From Nansenia antarctica (Eukaryota > Chordata > Actinopteri > Argentiniformes > Microstomatidae): a stretch of DNA of 64,000 nucleotides. The translations under genes were made by a program, and so were the position numbers. The notes under the pieces are model-generated. The model saw nothing but the letters and a program-made list of their open reading frames with translations, made no database searches and had not been told where the DNA came from. Below, in pieces: positions 45,116 to 58,604 of this stretch. The DNA is taken from the NCBI GenBank assembly GCA_963989245.1, contig OZ022351.1, positions 24,660,629-24,724,628 on the forward strand, written 5' to 3'. Position 1 is the first letter of the stretch. Every line of letters begins with the position of its first letter.

Positions 45116-45660
45116 AGGTTGCATCCCTAATGTAAACTGGCAGTGCATTCCACAATTTGGGCGCAATGTAGGTGTAACCGAGTTGAAATGGTAAACTCTC
45201 AAGTTCAAATACCCCCACCCACGCTGTCCAATTGCTAGCTTTTCGATAACATCAGGTATTTGAGGAGTATTGCAAATTGTGGGGCTACTGTTTGCAACAC
45301 CTTGACGTCTGTTCCATTGGTGCCGTGACCCAGATATGCAGCTGGGCTGGGCTTGCTGTGAGATCACACCATACAGGCCATGCCAGTAATGTACTATTTG
45401 GTTGTAAAAAACACAAAAAAAGGATGTAATATATAATATAACATCCACAATCCAAATAGAACTACTAGAAATAGAGGAAGATTCAAAGGATCATGAGGTA
45501 TGTCATGTCCAATCAATTCAAGTCAAATATTATTCTAGGTGTTTTTACACCATTTTTCAATACACTAGAAAAAGCTTTCAATCAAAGTAAAGAAATCAAG
45601 ATGAAAAGCCTATGGAAAACAGGGCAAAGTGGGCCTATATGCAAGCTCATTGGATGCAAA
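45116..45660. other. Intergenic, possible LINE 3' UTR continuation
   Basis: Continues from the LINE tail with cgtgaacataatttgctgag and similar non-coding sequence. No gene is recognised. Confidence 0.35.
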
Positions 45661-45661
45661 A

Positions 45662-45902
45662 CGTAGGCCTACACAAACATTAAAACCCACATAAACATCT
45701 ATATTTAGTTGATTCACTAATAGTCAACTACAGTCCAATAAAATGCAGCCTGCAGAATATGGAGTAGCATGGAATGCAAAAAAACCAGATGGATTCTCAT
45801 CTGTTTTTTTTGCATTGATTGGATGCTACTCCATATTCTGCAGTAAATATTCTGTACTAAATATAGATGTTATGTGGGTTTTAATGTTTGTGTAGGCCTA
45901 AG
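45662..45902. mobile_element. Foldback MITE, about 240 bp
   Basis: The left arm taggcctacacaaacattaa, then aacccacataa, pairs with the right-end gttttaatgtttgtgtaggc. Inner blocks (tgcagaatatggagtagcat, ccagatggattctcatctg) continue the palindrome. Nearly the whole element can form one hairpin. Confidence 0.85.
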
Positions 45903-45964
45903 TTTTTCTGGACACTTTTACTTATCCTAGAACCCTTTCCCCCGTAGTTGTTGAGAGTTATGGC

Positions 45965-46155
45965 ACAGCTTTAATAAACGTTCAGAGTGAATCTCAGATT
46001 GCGCCTTTAAGAGTAGGGAGTTCCTCTCTTTGAGAATGAGGAAATAGCGTCTGAAGTCCGAATGAGCGTGGATCTCTCGACAGAACTTGCGTCAAAAGCT
46101 GGACACAAACTGAAACCATCGACAGCCATTCGGGCAGCAGCAGTTTTGACCAACG
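45965..46155 (+). promoter_or_regulatory. rell1: rell1 promoter-proximal region and 5' leader
   Basis: Immediately upstream of the rell1 start. The block at 46001-46048 (gcctttaag, ctctttgagaatgaggaaat) is shared with 17580-17627, so part of the leader or promoter derives from a dispersed repeat. An in-frame TGA at 46147-46149 lies just before the rell1 ATG. The transcription start is not defined. Confidence 0.4.
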
Positions 46156-46166
46156 ATGGGGACTAA
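46062..46166 (+). CDS. Upstream ORF overlapping the rell1 start
   Basis: A 34-codon frame (begins MSVDLSTELASKAGHK, ends TNDGD) starts 94 nt before the rell1 ATG and ends 8 nt past it in another frame. If it lies in the mRNA, ribosomes using it could not reinitiate at the main start without backing up, so it would damp rell1 translation. Its presence in the transcript is unproven. Confidence 0.35.
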   Translation: MSVDLSTELASKAGHKLKPSTAIRAAAVLTNDGD

Positions 46167-47469
46167 CTCAACGGGGACTAACGTTGGACCACGTAAGAGA
46201 TCAATCCATTAAATTCCCCGTTTGAGAAATAGAGAAATAAAGGGATCTGTCTGCCCAACTTCAGTGCAGACTGCATCTGATCTCTTTGAATTTAACAGCT
46301 TAAAGTTTACAAGCCCGACCGTATGGAAATGATGGAAAAACAGCATGAATGAACAGGGGCTGTTCTGTGGTCAGCTTTTATTGTGGTTATAATAAGGTGC
46401 GGTTGTTGCAAAACAAATTTAAATAACAACCTGTTAGACGAGTGATACAACGTTTCCGTTGCTGTGCGTCATTGTACTGAAACATGCATTTGAATAATAT
46501 TATGATTTTAATATAAACACTTTGCGTTTGTGTCGTAAACACGTTAGAAAAACAACTTCAAGTTCAAAGTCAAATTTGACAGGTGCCATAGTTGGATGAG
46601 AGACAACCGAATGGTATCAATGTAAGTGAATGACAGTGTCAGATCTGGTATGAGACGTTAGGCTGTTAGGGTAAGTCTGGGTTTCATGGGTTGTCATGCC
46701 ATTCTGATAATGGCAGTCCCGTCGCTACACTGCAAAAAGTAAATCTAATTAAGTATCTTAAATCAAGGCAATTTATGCTTGTTTTTCCATCTGGCTGCAC
46801 TAGATTTAAGATATCTTTAACTTGTTTTAAGAACATCTTAACAAGTGAAATGTTCCTGTTCTGTTGGCAGGTAACTTTGCTTATTTTAAGTAATATTTCC
46901 CCCATTTTATAGCTTTTTTTTCTTGTTTTTGAGAGCTGACTTTTTGCAGTGTACAACTACAGGATATAGAATGTGCATTGCTTTCCATGCGTTGATGATG
47001 GTGTTCTGTAGGCCTACCTACACCTGCAATGAATGATGTTGACATGGGGCTCAGGGCCACACAGATGTGGTCCTTTGTACACAGGCAGCAGGCCAGCTGT
47101 TGGATGGTTAATGACATGATTCCTAAACCTGTTTAACCCAGTATCATTTACCATACACTTCCACCTGACTTGAGGGAATTATGGCATCCTGATGCTGAGA
47201 AGTCTTCACAATAATAGCGCTACACTTTCGTTCTGGGGAAATGATGACCTTATCACACATTGGGTGCTGTACCCCTGAGACTGCTGCTCAGTGCTGATAG
47301 GCCTGCAGCTGTTGCCTGGTTGCCTGCCCCCACAAAGATACGACTGAATCCCCAGGCTTATTCTATTAGACAGAGACATCCAACACAAGGTTTTCAAATG
47401 AGCATGGCACCAGTCACACACGTGATGGTAGACCTGTGTGAGTGTGAGTGTGAGTGTGAGTGTGAGTGA

Positions 47470-47514
<45 letters not shown>

Positions 47515-47587
47515 TGTGAGTGTGAGTGTGAGTGTGAGTGTGAGTGTGAGTGTGAGTGTGAGTGTGAGTGTCTGTGTCTGTGTGTCT

Positions 47588-47619
<32 letters not shown>

Positions 47620-47715
47620 TTGAGAGTGTGAGTGTGAGTGTGAGTGTGAGTGTGAGTGTGAGTGTGAGTGTGAGTGTGAGTGTGAGTGTGAGTGTGAGTG
47701 TGAGTGTGAGTGTGA

Positions 47716-47749
<34 letters not shown>

Positions 47750-50700
47750 ATATATAGAGTGTGTATGAGTACATGTATTAGTGTGTGTGTGTCCTTTGTT
47801 TTAGACCCTTGTGGTGGACATAGAATTGGCCCCCTCCACCTGTAACAGGGTGGCAGGAGACACAGTACTGCCTTAGTCTGTTTACCAGTGTCACAGGGAA
47901 CCCAGGGTTTTACACACTCTTTCAATGGAGGGAACTTTTCAATAGGTCTTTCACACAGCTAGCTGGAATAGACCCTTTAATTTGTCTTGTTGGGTTGACA
48001 GTAATTACCATATGTTATGCTCCATGCACTGCAAACAGTAAATCTAAGTAAGATTATATATCTTAAATCAAGGCAATATGTGCTTGTTTTTTGTTTGTCT
48101 GCACTCGTTTTAAGATATATTTTACTTGTTTTAAGAAAATCCTGGCAAGTGATTTGTCCTGTTCTGTTGGCAGATAAATGTGCTTATTTTAAGTAATATT
48201 CCCCCATTTTCTTGTTTTTTGTTCTTGTTTTTTAGAGCTGACTTTTGCAGTGTGATATTGATATCTAGTTTACTTAAGAATACACACATGTAATACTACA
48301 CCATGACGCTGACTCTTCACCCCTAGGAATTACACCATTAATGTGGTAGATTGTTTCATGCAAGCAGCAGAGATATTAATAGAATATTAGGAGACAGCCT
48401 TATCCTCATAACCTTAAAGTGAACCCGTCTACCTCCGGTTAGCAGTAGGATATCCCCCTTGCTATCTGTTTTGTTTCTGTGAGACATTTACTAAGTAAAT
48501 GTGGATCATTGTGTAAGGTCCTAGTGACATGTTTCCTTAGGATGACCTTTGTAATTTTTAGTTTCACATCTTCTTTCGCATTGTCTTTTCTGTAAGTGAT
48601 GGACGGAGCTATTGATGTTATTATTTCTCATTAGTGCATTTGTTTTCTCTGTAACACAAATGTCAATGGCTGTTTAACTGTAAGAGTTGTATTACTGTAT
48701 ACAGAATGGGGGGTGGGGGGGTGAATTGGAATCAGAATCGCTTTTATTACATCTCAAGTACACAACAGTAAAATCCTTTGGCTTTGGTTCCTCCACATTG
48801 GCATTGCAGCATCAAGAAGATACAAAATCTCAATAACAATAAGTAAAGTAAATACGTAATACTACACTCATAAAGTTATGGCACTACAGTGACCTTGATG
48901 AAAAATGCTGTGCAAAGTACAATGATGATAGTGAAATGCGATATAATACAGTACAGTAGTTTGGTAGTCAAGTAGTTCTAATAATATGTGCAAGTAGTTC
49001 TAATAATATGATATGTTCATGTTTGTAGTGTGCGTGGGGAAGGTTTGCGGTCTTGGCAGTCTTTTTGTTTTTCTTCCAGTGCATTCCTCCAGGAGCCTGA
49101 TTGCCCAATCACAGCGTTCACACTGACCCGTGAGATCCTCACATTTCAAATCCGTCACATCGCCGTGATTAGGCCCTACATCAATTTATTTCGCCGGTGC
49201 TATCGTGACTGATTGTCTTACCAGGCAGATCACATTGAATATCGCCCGTCCTCCATATGGAGATGTGTGTAGCGCAGCACGACGAGAGGAAATTCAAGTG
49301 TTTCCAGAGGCGGCTGCAGGGCAATTTGGTTTGTAATTCAATCTGTCTGATAAGAGATCAACAAGGTTAATCATTGTGAAAACGGGCGCGATCAGAGCTG
49401 TGTTTTTTTTGTTTTTTACATTCTCTTCTTCACTAGTAGAAAAGAAGGAAGGCAGAACAGAGATGCTGTGGGACCCCCCGGAGGATAGTTGAGGTTAGCG
49501 TTAGTTGTTAGTTGTGGATGAGTTATGATGGTGAATATGAATATGTGCCATGGTATGGTTCTTCTCACGGCTTTGTCACCCTCATAGGACCTCTTGGTGA
49601 TGTTATTGTTATTGAGATGGTCAATGGTATTTGTCTATGATTGCATTGATAGGTTGGCTAACTAATAGCTGGCTAACTAGTAGGCCTATTCTGACTGTTA
49701 ATCAATCGTCCATCCATAAAACGTTATTCATATGAGTGGTGAGCAACCCATGCACAGGATTACCCACACCATCACCCACTACCATTGGGGAACCGTGGCG
49801 ACGAGTCGTAGGAATGTCAAGAGTCATCTTATCACGAGTTGGGCCCCATCGTGTCCTCTATGTTGCTCAATATTACTAGCTCTGTTCCTCTTCTTTACAG
49901 ATGATGTGAGAATGACTCATCCTGCTGCTGGCATCGGTTCTGGTTTGGCACTGCAAGGGTTCATCCTAATAGTCAAGGATAACCCTTTCTTCTTCTGCAC
50001 TAATGTATGGAGCAGGCAGATTGAAGGCTAGTTCTTCTTTTTAGAGAGGAAAGGAAACCACATTAGACTGTTGTCAACTGAATGTCTATTATGGTAAGGT
50101 TCGTTGTAAAGACCAAGTATGGGTGTGCCATGATTGCTTTTTCATTCTTCCGAGGAACACAGTGTTCTCGAAACCCCGTCACAGTATTTCAAGGCTTTGC
50201 GTTGTTGAGTAGACGCCGGTTCTGTTTTCCGAGCTCAATCCTTCTGAGCTTTGATCTCTTCTCTTACAGAAAACGAATCTCTTTGAAAGTGCTTTAAACG
50301 CAAGTGACCACTCTAGCCTGCACTATTTTACCCGATGACTCTCGAATATATATCGGAAGGAAATATCCTCGGCTCCTCTTTTTCATAAGTCTCTGCTCTC
50401 CTTTCTGCTTCAGTCCTAATTCTTATGGATATGAAGTGACATCTAATTGGCCTCTCGTGGCCCATAATTCATACGAAGCATCCCGTCTCTCCAAGCGTGG
50501 GCTTGGCCCGGGTCCAGCGCAGTGAAACTCCCCGGGTGCACGCCGCGGTCAGCGGTGATTATGACCGCAGTCAGCTGCTCCATGCAGGAGGAGGACCCGT
50601 CCTGGACAAAGGGAAATACGTTTAAAGGCACGCTATAGAGGCCCCTACACTCTCACCTCTCACCCACAAGGATGCACACAAACACACACATGCATGCGAA

Positions 50701-51166
50701 CAAACGCACATGCACACAGAAAAAGAGACAAAAGCTATATTGTCTTGCCTGATTTGACTCTGGGTGGAATGCCTCACGTGGTGGTGGTGGTGGTGGTGGT
50801 GGTGGTGGTGGGGGGGGGCAACATCAGGACACAACGCCTCTGAACTTTGACCTCTTCCCTTGTCTTAGCTGACCACTCTATGGGTCTAAAGTCCAGTGTG
50901 TGGCTATGCGTAGGAAGGAAGCGGGCGGGTTGAAGTAAGAGGGGTTTATGGTTATTGCAGAGGGAATGTTGTTGTTGTTGGAGTATCAGTGGGTATGATG
51001 ATGATGATGCATTAAATGAATCCTGAGAGATTATGAATGATGGGGTGAGGTGATAGGGGTAGCGAGGGAGGGAGACAAGATCAAAGTATGTTGGGAAATA
51101 GAGGGAGGTATGGAGGGTTTGCAAATGGAGATAGGAACAGGTCAGGTCAGGACAGGAGGTGCAGCA

Positions 51167-51204
<38 letters not shown>

Positions 51205-52576
51205 TGTGAGTGTGAGTGTGAGTGTGAGTGTGAGTGTGAGTGTGAGTGTGAGTGTGAGTGTGAGTGAGTGAGTGAGTGAGTGAGTGAGTGAGTGAGTGAG
51301 TGAGTGAGTGAGTGAGTGAGTGAGTGAGTGAGTGAGTGAGTGAGTGAGTGAGTGAGTGAGTGAGTGAGTGAGTGAGTGAGTGAGTGAGTGAGTGAGTGAG
51401 TGAGTGAGTGAGTGAGTGAGTGAGTGAGTGAGTGAGTGAGTGAGTGAGTGAGTGAGTGAGTGAGTGAGTGAGTGAGTGAGTGAGTGAGTGAGTGAGTGAG
51501 TGAGTGAGTGAGTGAGTGAGTGAGTGAGTGTGTGTGTGTGTGTGTGTTGTCACAAACCCGGCTCGAAGGGAGACAAGTCAGGGGTACAGAAATAATCAGT
51601 ACTTAAGTCTAAAGCGTACAGAATAGAAGTGGAATGTGATAGTCAATATAATCAATGGTGAGTGATATCAGTAGGCATTGGAATGTTGTATGGTGTAAAC
51701 ACAGGAAAAAAGGTCTGCTGCCACAAACAAAAGGGTCAAAACTTAAGGTATGAAGGTATGCTCCTGCATGGAGAGAGAGAGACTGAGTGTCACAGCACAG
51801 CTTAAGTAGGCGTGGCCAGAGGTGCGCTGCATCTACAATCAGGCCTCCGCTCCCCAACTGCCACCCTGTAAGACAACAAACAGAACGGGGACAGCAGAGG
51901 ATTTCTTTCTGAGAGAGGGAGGGAGACTGTCTTGCATGTTGTGTTCAACTGGACAGTTCTTCATCACGTGCAGGTTGATTGATTGGGTCCCATTGAGATT
52001 AGTTTTTTTGGTTGGTGACTAAAGGCCATCCCTAGGGTTATCAGGAGTGAAACACACACACGCACACGCACACGCACACACACACACACACACGCACGCA
52101 CGCTAATCTTTGTCTAGTTGGGCTTCTCCATGTCTGCTGTGTCCCCCCCCCCCCCCCGCCCATAAAAAATCGGGGACCAAAAAAGGAACCGAAACATACA
52201 GGACTCAAAACATACAAAAACACAAAATAAACCTGTCTGCCATAGACACCACAACCAACTCACCACATCAGCACCCCCCCCCCCTCCCCCCCACCCCTCC
52301 AGGCCACCCCGCACACTTCAGCAACCAAGCAAATGAAGAGGGTGAACAGAGCCAGGGGAAGGAGACCGAAGGGAGGGGCTGAATGAACAGGCGAAGACAG
52401 CACCAAGAAAAAAAACAAAATCCAAAATGTGGTAACCACGACCACAGGTTCAAGGAGGGCAGTATGAATCAGGCTTAATGACACTACTTACCTTCCGCTA
52501 GTCTGTGCAACATCTAAACCTGACATCTGGCTTACTGACACAGCAGACATGGAGAAGCCCAACTAGACAAAGATGG

Positions 52577-52621
<45 letters not shown>

Positions 52622-52758
52622 TACTCCTGATAACCCTAGGGATGGCTAGGCAACCAAAACAAATCTCAATGGGACCCAATCAATCAACCTGCACGTGAAC
52701 TGTCCAGTTGAACACAACATGCAAGACAGTCTCCCTCCCTCTCTCAGAAAGAAATCCT

Positions 52759-52793
<35 letters not shown>

Positions 52794-53229
52794 AAGTTAC
52801 AGGGATTACAGAGCCCCTCTGAGTCAGCAGTCTCTCTCGACAATGCGAGTGGCTGTCTCTGTCGCTCTGCTCTGCTCTCCCCATTAAAGCCCTGCTGGTG
52901 GTAAACATGACAGCTTGCTCCCAGCCAACCCCCGGACAAGAGCTTGAGAGAGAGAGAGAGAGAAATGGGAGACAGACCTTCTTATTCACCCAGGAAAAGA
53001 ACATGAATGCCCTGTCATATATCATTATCATACCTGGGTGACAGTTGATCGTGTTTATACTACTCTCTGCCGGGCACTGCCTTGAAATATGAATATGAAT
53101 ATCTAAAGGCAAGAACGTAACGTAGACGACGTGTATGTGAAACCAAGTAGTCCCCACAGATGCATGTAGCTGCAATGAATGGCATACATATCTTTATTTA
53201 GCCCTCACCCATGTTGAATGCTCTCTCTC

Positions 53230-53286
<57 letters not shown>

Positions 53287-54047
53287 CTTCCCTCTTGCTG
53301 TATTCCTCATTTGACTTGACCTCCTCCCTCCTCCCCTCTCACTTTCTATCCTTCCCTCCTCTATGTCCCCCTTTCCCCAACAGCGGGGAGTAACCCCGGA
53401 GACATGGGGAACCCAGAATACATCGCCTTCGTCCTGGTGCCCGTCTTCTTCCTGCTCGGCCTTCTGGGAGTCCTCATCTGCCACATCCTGAAGAGGAAGG
53501 GCTACCGCTGCACCACAGAGGCCGAGGACGAGGAGCTGGCGGCGGAGAAAGAGAGGGATGAGGAGCACTGTGCAGGTGAGACGGAGGAGGAGGAGGAGGA
53601 GGAGGAGGTGGTGATTGTGGTGGTGGTGGTGGTGGTGAGCTGGTTCCGTCACTTGACTCATCTTCAGCTTTAGAAACTTGAGAGGTGCGTCTATCTACAC
53701 AGATCTGAAAACACAAGAGGCTACCCTCTATTTGCTTTTTACCGATCCAGTTTCACGTCAGTATCGGTTGAAGGGAAAAACCAGTAAGTGTCGTGGATGG
53801 CTGTGTCGGGGGGGGGGGGGGGGGGGTTGTTCTCGGGTGCCATTCTTGTGGTCGTGGTGGCATGGCCAGTCACGGTGTGCCAAAGGGTGACTTGAGAGGG
53901 TCTCCAGAGGGGCCCCACCTCAGTCAGTCTGCTGGCCAGGCCCTCCCTCTCCACCATGGGGGGGTGGGGGGGGGGTCACGGTGGCCAGACAGTGGCGCTT
54001 CACCAGCGGGCACGCCACCCGCGTGGGCGCCGAACACTTCCTGGGTG

Positions 54048-54079
<32 letters not shown>

Positions 54080-55770
54080 TGTGAGTCGTCGTGACGACAC
54101 CCTGGTATTATCTCTGACTGAAACCCAGTCGGTGCTGTTTTTAGAGTGCAGTTGTAGCCACTCTGCGCCATGGGAAGAGTATCCATTAGGTTAGAATTAG
54201 ATGTTCCTCAAGATGAGATTTGACTACTGGATAGTCATCAGCTTTATTGGATAGTGCAGGGGTTAGATTTCCAGCATCACGAGAGAGCAAGTCAGTTCAG
54301 AGTGCCTATTAGTATCCCACAGACAGGAGATAGACACAATATGATCTCGTTGAGTCGTTTATAATCAGGAAAGTATATGGGATTAGCCTCACAATGTGGG
54401 CTTGTAACTTCCGTCCCTGATTCTTGTTCCTCCTCAAACCGTCATTTACCTGACGGTTCTCCTAAGTGTTTGTCTGACGTGGTGGTGTTATTACTACCAC
54501 ATGAAAGTGAAAGCTTTCTCTAATGATACTGGGGGAGGAGTTGGACATGCTATATGTGTTCCAAATTGGCCTCCAGCAGTTCCTAGCACAGCTTGACTTT
54601 TAAAACACAAGTAGTGAGTTTGTGGAGGGGGTTGTTATCATGTCTGTAAGAGAAAAGTCACTCGGTCGGTTTCGAGTGAGTTTACACTCGGTTTCACATT
54701 GAGTCTCACAAGAGACGAGAGATAAGACCCAGCCGTATGACTGAGTCAAGGGAGGAAAGGTCAGGGTCCTCAATGAACAGTACACAATGAACCAGTGCAA
54801 ACAGTTCATTGCGGTCTTCAATGACCGCTTATAGTACAAGTATTCTGAAATGTAAGTATTCTTATGCTGCGGTATGGGAGAGTGTTACGTCCCTTCTGTC
54901 TAGTGTAAAACCAGGGCTTTACATGATGCCGCGATGCTGCTGAATGTACTGTACTTTATTCTTTTTTTCTGAGTGGGGCAGTCCCACTCATATTTTTCAT
55001 TTTATTTGACAGAGATAGTGAAGACAAACAGGAAAGTAAGGAGAAGAAGGGAGAGAGGACATGTCAGCAGGGCATGGGCCGGATTCGAACCCATGCTGAC
55101 ATGGGCATAATGTGTGCACTGCAGACCACGGTGCTAGACCACTGGACCACCCCCAGGCCACGAATGTACTGTACTTTACAGTCAAAAGTTTGGACACACT
55201 TTCCCATGGGAAATAGGTGTGTGACAAACAAAACTCGATGAAAAACCAGAAACTAAAATGAAAGAATTGATTGTATTAACAACAACGTAGGCGCCACAAG
55301 GGAACAAAGGGGATGTTGGGACTGTGACAAAGAACTCAGAAGTCCTCTCTACCTAACCACACCAGATCACATATAAATACATGGGGTGGCCCCCGGTCCT
55401 AGCCTACTGTTGATAATAAAGATGTCACTATGTGATGAAATGTAAACGGTAAGTGGACTGCACTTATATAAGCGCCTTTATCCAAAGTGCTTTAACGGCC
55501 TGTCATTCACCCATTCACACACACACACATTCACACACCAATGGCGGCCAAGCTACCATGCAAAGAAAACAGCCGAACAGAAACACCACCAGGCTTGGCT
55601 ACTTTACTGTCAGTCATCACCGTCAAACAAAACACGACAGACGATGACTTGCGAACAGAGCGCAGGAGGGCTGTAAATAGACTGATGGACGGACGGCTGT
55701 TCGGTCCGGAAACAGGAGCGCGAATGATGACGGATGGGAGGGCAGGGCCAATCGTGGACCGACACCTGTA

Positions 55771-55805
<35 letters not shown>

Positions 55806-57110
55806 GAGGAGAAACACACACAGCACGACAGGACGTGGGACGTAAACAGAGAGGGTGAGAGAGAAAAAAAAAGGTAAAAGAGACAGATAAACGGAGCGTG
55901 GGAAGACAGAGGGGCGGTCAGGGCTGTTACGGGAGCACGTCCTCCCAATCAATACCTGGTTTCCTGAAACGTGATTATCACGAAACAATAAATAGGCTCT
56001 TGTACTGTGAGCAGATTTGACAGTATGTGTTCCGTTTTTTGGGGTTTTGTAATTGTACAATATGTCTTGTAACGTTTCATAATGACCAATGAACAATATT
56101 TGTCCTTCGTTCAAGATAGTGAGAACGATATAATCAGGGGTGTGAACTTGTCACCTTTCTGCTGTTTTTATCTCAAAATGTGTCATCCATGTGAATTGTG
56201 TAGATCTGCAAAAAAACTATTTTGGGTGTGGAGGGGGTGTCTAAGTCTCTTCCAAGTCACATGATGCGCAAGCTAACTAATCTCCCTGTCTGCTAAACTC
56301 TGCTGCTGTTGAATTAACTTTTAGCTTCAGGGAGCTAGGTACAATTCCATACATCATAGAGAACACAGTCACAATAAAACTGTTTTCGAAGTCATTCTGC
56401 AGGTGTTAAGGTCCGGGCTGCCGCTACTTACACACGCATCATTGTTAGACCACCGTTAGTGCTAGCGATATCTATTTAACACCATTAGTCCTAGCGCTAT
56501 CCCCCACCCTAAGGTTAGCCGCCGCCGCCGCAAAAAAAAGTGTCACCTTTTTGGGCCATCACCAGTTTGCACCCCTGAATAATTGAGGTTGTGAGCGAGT
56601 GAGAGTTGCTCCTCCTGTCTTTTTGAGCGCTTCTCTGTTTGACCTAGTGAGTGTGCTTAGCTCACGTGGAGTCATGCCACCCTGGCTTGGCCGCAGACAA
56701 GGGCGAGGCATAGAAGTGTATAGTGAAGTACGCACCCTCTCCCTCTCCCTCTCCCTCTCCCTCTCCCCCTCCCTCTCCCTCTCCCTCCCCTCGTGTTTAT
56801 ACATGAAGGCTCCGGCAGGCCCAGAGTGTTGCCGGGGGTTAGGTCACATGCATCATGAGAACAGGAAGCATGCAGAGGGTAGTATTTGTGAACACGGAGG
56901 AGGAGGAGTATGAAAGAATGTCTGTCTCTCTCTCCACCCATTTGAGCACAGCCATTGAGTTATGTTAGTAACTAGCTGTCCTTAGAGAGGCTGATGTTGC
57001 ATTTCTGTCTCGCCTCTTCTATGCACTCTTTGTACAGGATAAAGGCTGCACTTATCTCTCCCTACCACTACCGAGTGCTGGGGTGAAACTCCATTAGGAG
57101 CTTTTCTGTG

Positions 57111-57157
<47 letters not shown>

Positions 57158-58568
57158 GTCTGAAGTCTCTCTCTCTCTGGGCCCACCCCACCCCCCCCCC
57201 TCCCCATCTCCTACATTGTATTGGAACAAAGATCACAGACAAACCCTGTGTTTGTGTGTGTACTCTACTTCCTCGTCCAACTCTGAAGCAATGTTCCCAC
57301 CCTCCTCCATTCATGACTATCATGTATCCCCCGCCCCCCCCCTCCCTCCCATCTCTTATTATATTTAGCCTCATTTTTATGTTTTTCCTCATATTTACTC
57401 GTCATCTGCTGTCGTATAACAATAAATAGACCGATTGGAGAAAACAAATTCAGACAATTCGGGAAACACGGACGCAATCTCGGCCTTTTCCGGAGGTGCT
57501 GACACAAGTCCTGCCCATACCAGAAGTCAAGACAGGAAGTTGACCGCGGGAAGCACAAGGAAGCAGGAAGGGCAAGGGTGTAGGCGGGGGGCTGGTGGGT
57601 GGGGGTTTTGGGAACGGGAGGTACTGTGAATGGGATAGGAAGGGAGAGACCTTTTTTACTAGGAATATCATCCAGGTTAATCACTTAAACGGATCAGCAG
57701 ACTTACAATTGTTAGTGAGTTGCCATTGCAGTCAACAGGCCAATGTGTTCTACTCACAGTGCTGAAAACCGATGATCCTGATTCTTTTTTGCTATCCAGG
57801 ATCAGATCAATCTGGGTGATTGAGTCGTATCGGGGGAATCAGACAGCTCGATCTGATCCTGGATAGCAAAAAAGAATCAGGATGATTCTGATCCAGATTA
57901 AACGTTTTGAACAACTGGGCCCTGGTCAAGTTTCGAGTTGTCTTGTTACGTCACATTACACGAGTATGAGAGTACAATTCTTAGGCTTTGGTTCCTGACG
58001 TTGCAGCACAAGACATAAGGCAATAGGCTTAATACAAGAGAAAGGTGACAATAGTACAGGTAAGACAGGATACACTAGTGGTGCAACTAGTAATAATAGA
58101 TAGTGGCTGTGAGCTTAAGGTTTTCGTAGTCCGTATACACGGGGTGTGTGTGGTTTGGGGATAATAGTCAATTGTCTACGGTGGGTTGTTCATGAGCCTG
58201 ATCGCCAGGGGAAGAAGCTGTTTGTTAGCCTCTGAGTTTTGGCCCTAAGGCTCCCTGAGGACATAAGATTCCCTTCGCTCCCTCTGTCATATATATGTTA
58301 AACACATCCCATACCTGAGGGATTACCTCATTGTCCGAGGTGCGTGCGTGCGTGCGGGCGTCTCCCCGTCCCTCACCAGTTATGCGGCTGATAAACGCCG
58401 ACTAGGTTAGGATGTCATAGAGAGAAAATGACTGATGTGATCACGGCCTGAAACCAATATGAAACTTAACTAACCAGTCTGGTGGCTTTTCCCCCCCACA
58501 CACACATGATGTTTGCATTTCTAATGTTCGTCACAGCCGTTGATGATTGAATGATTCTATATGTATTG

Positions 58569-58604
<36 letters not shown>

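Noticed and set aside
50774..51553. 259-codon Leu-Thr-His-Ser frame
   Set aside because: Product of the GTGA tetranucleotide array read on the minus strand.
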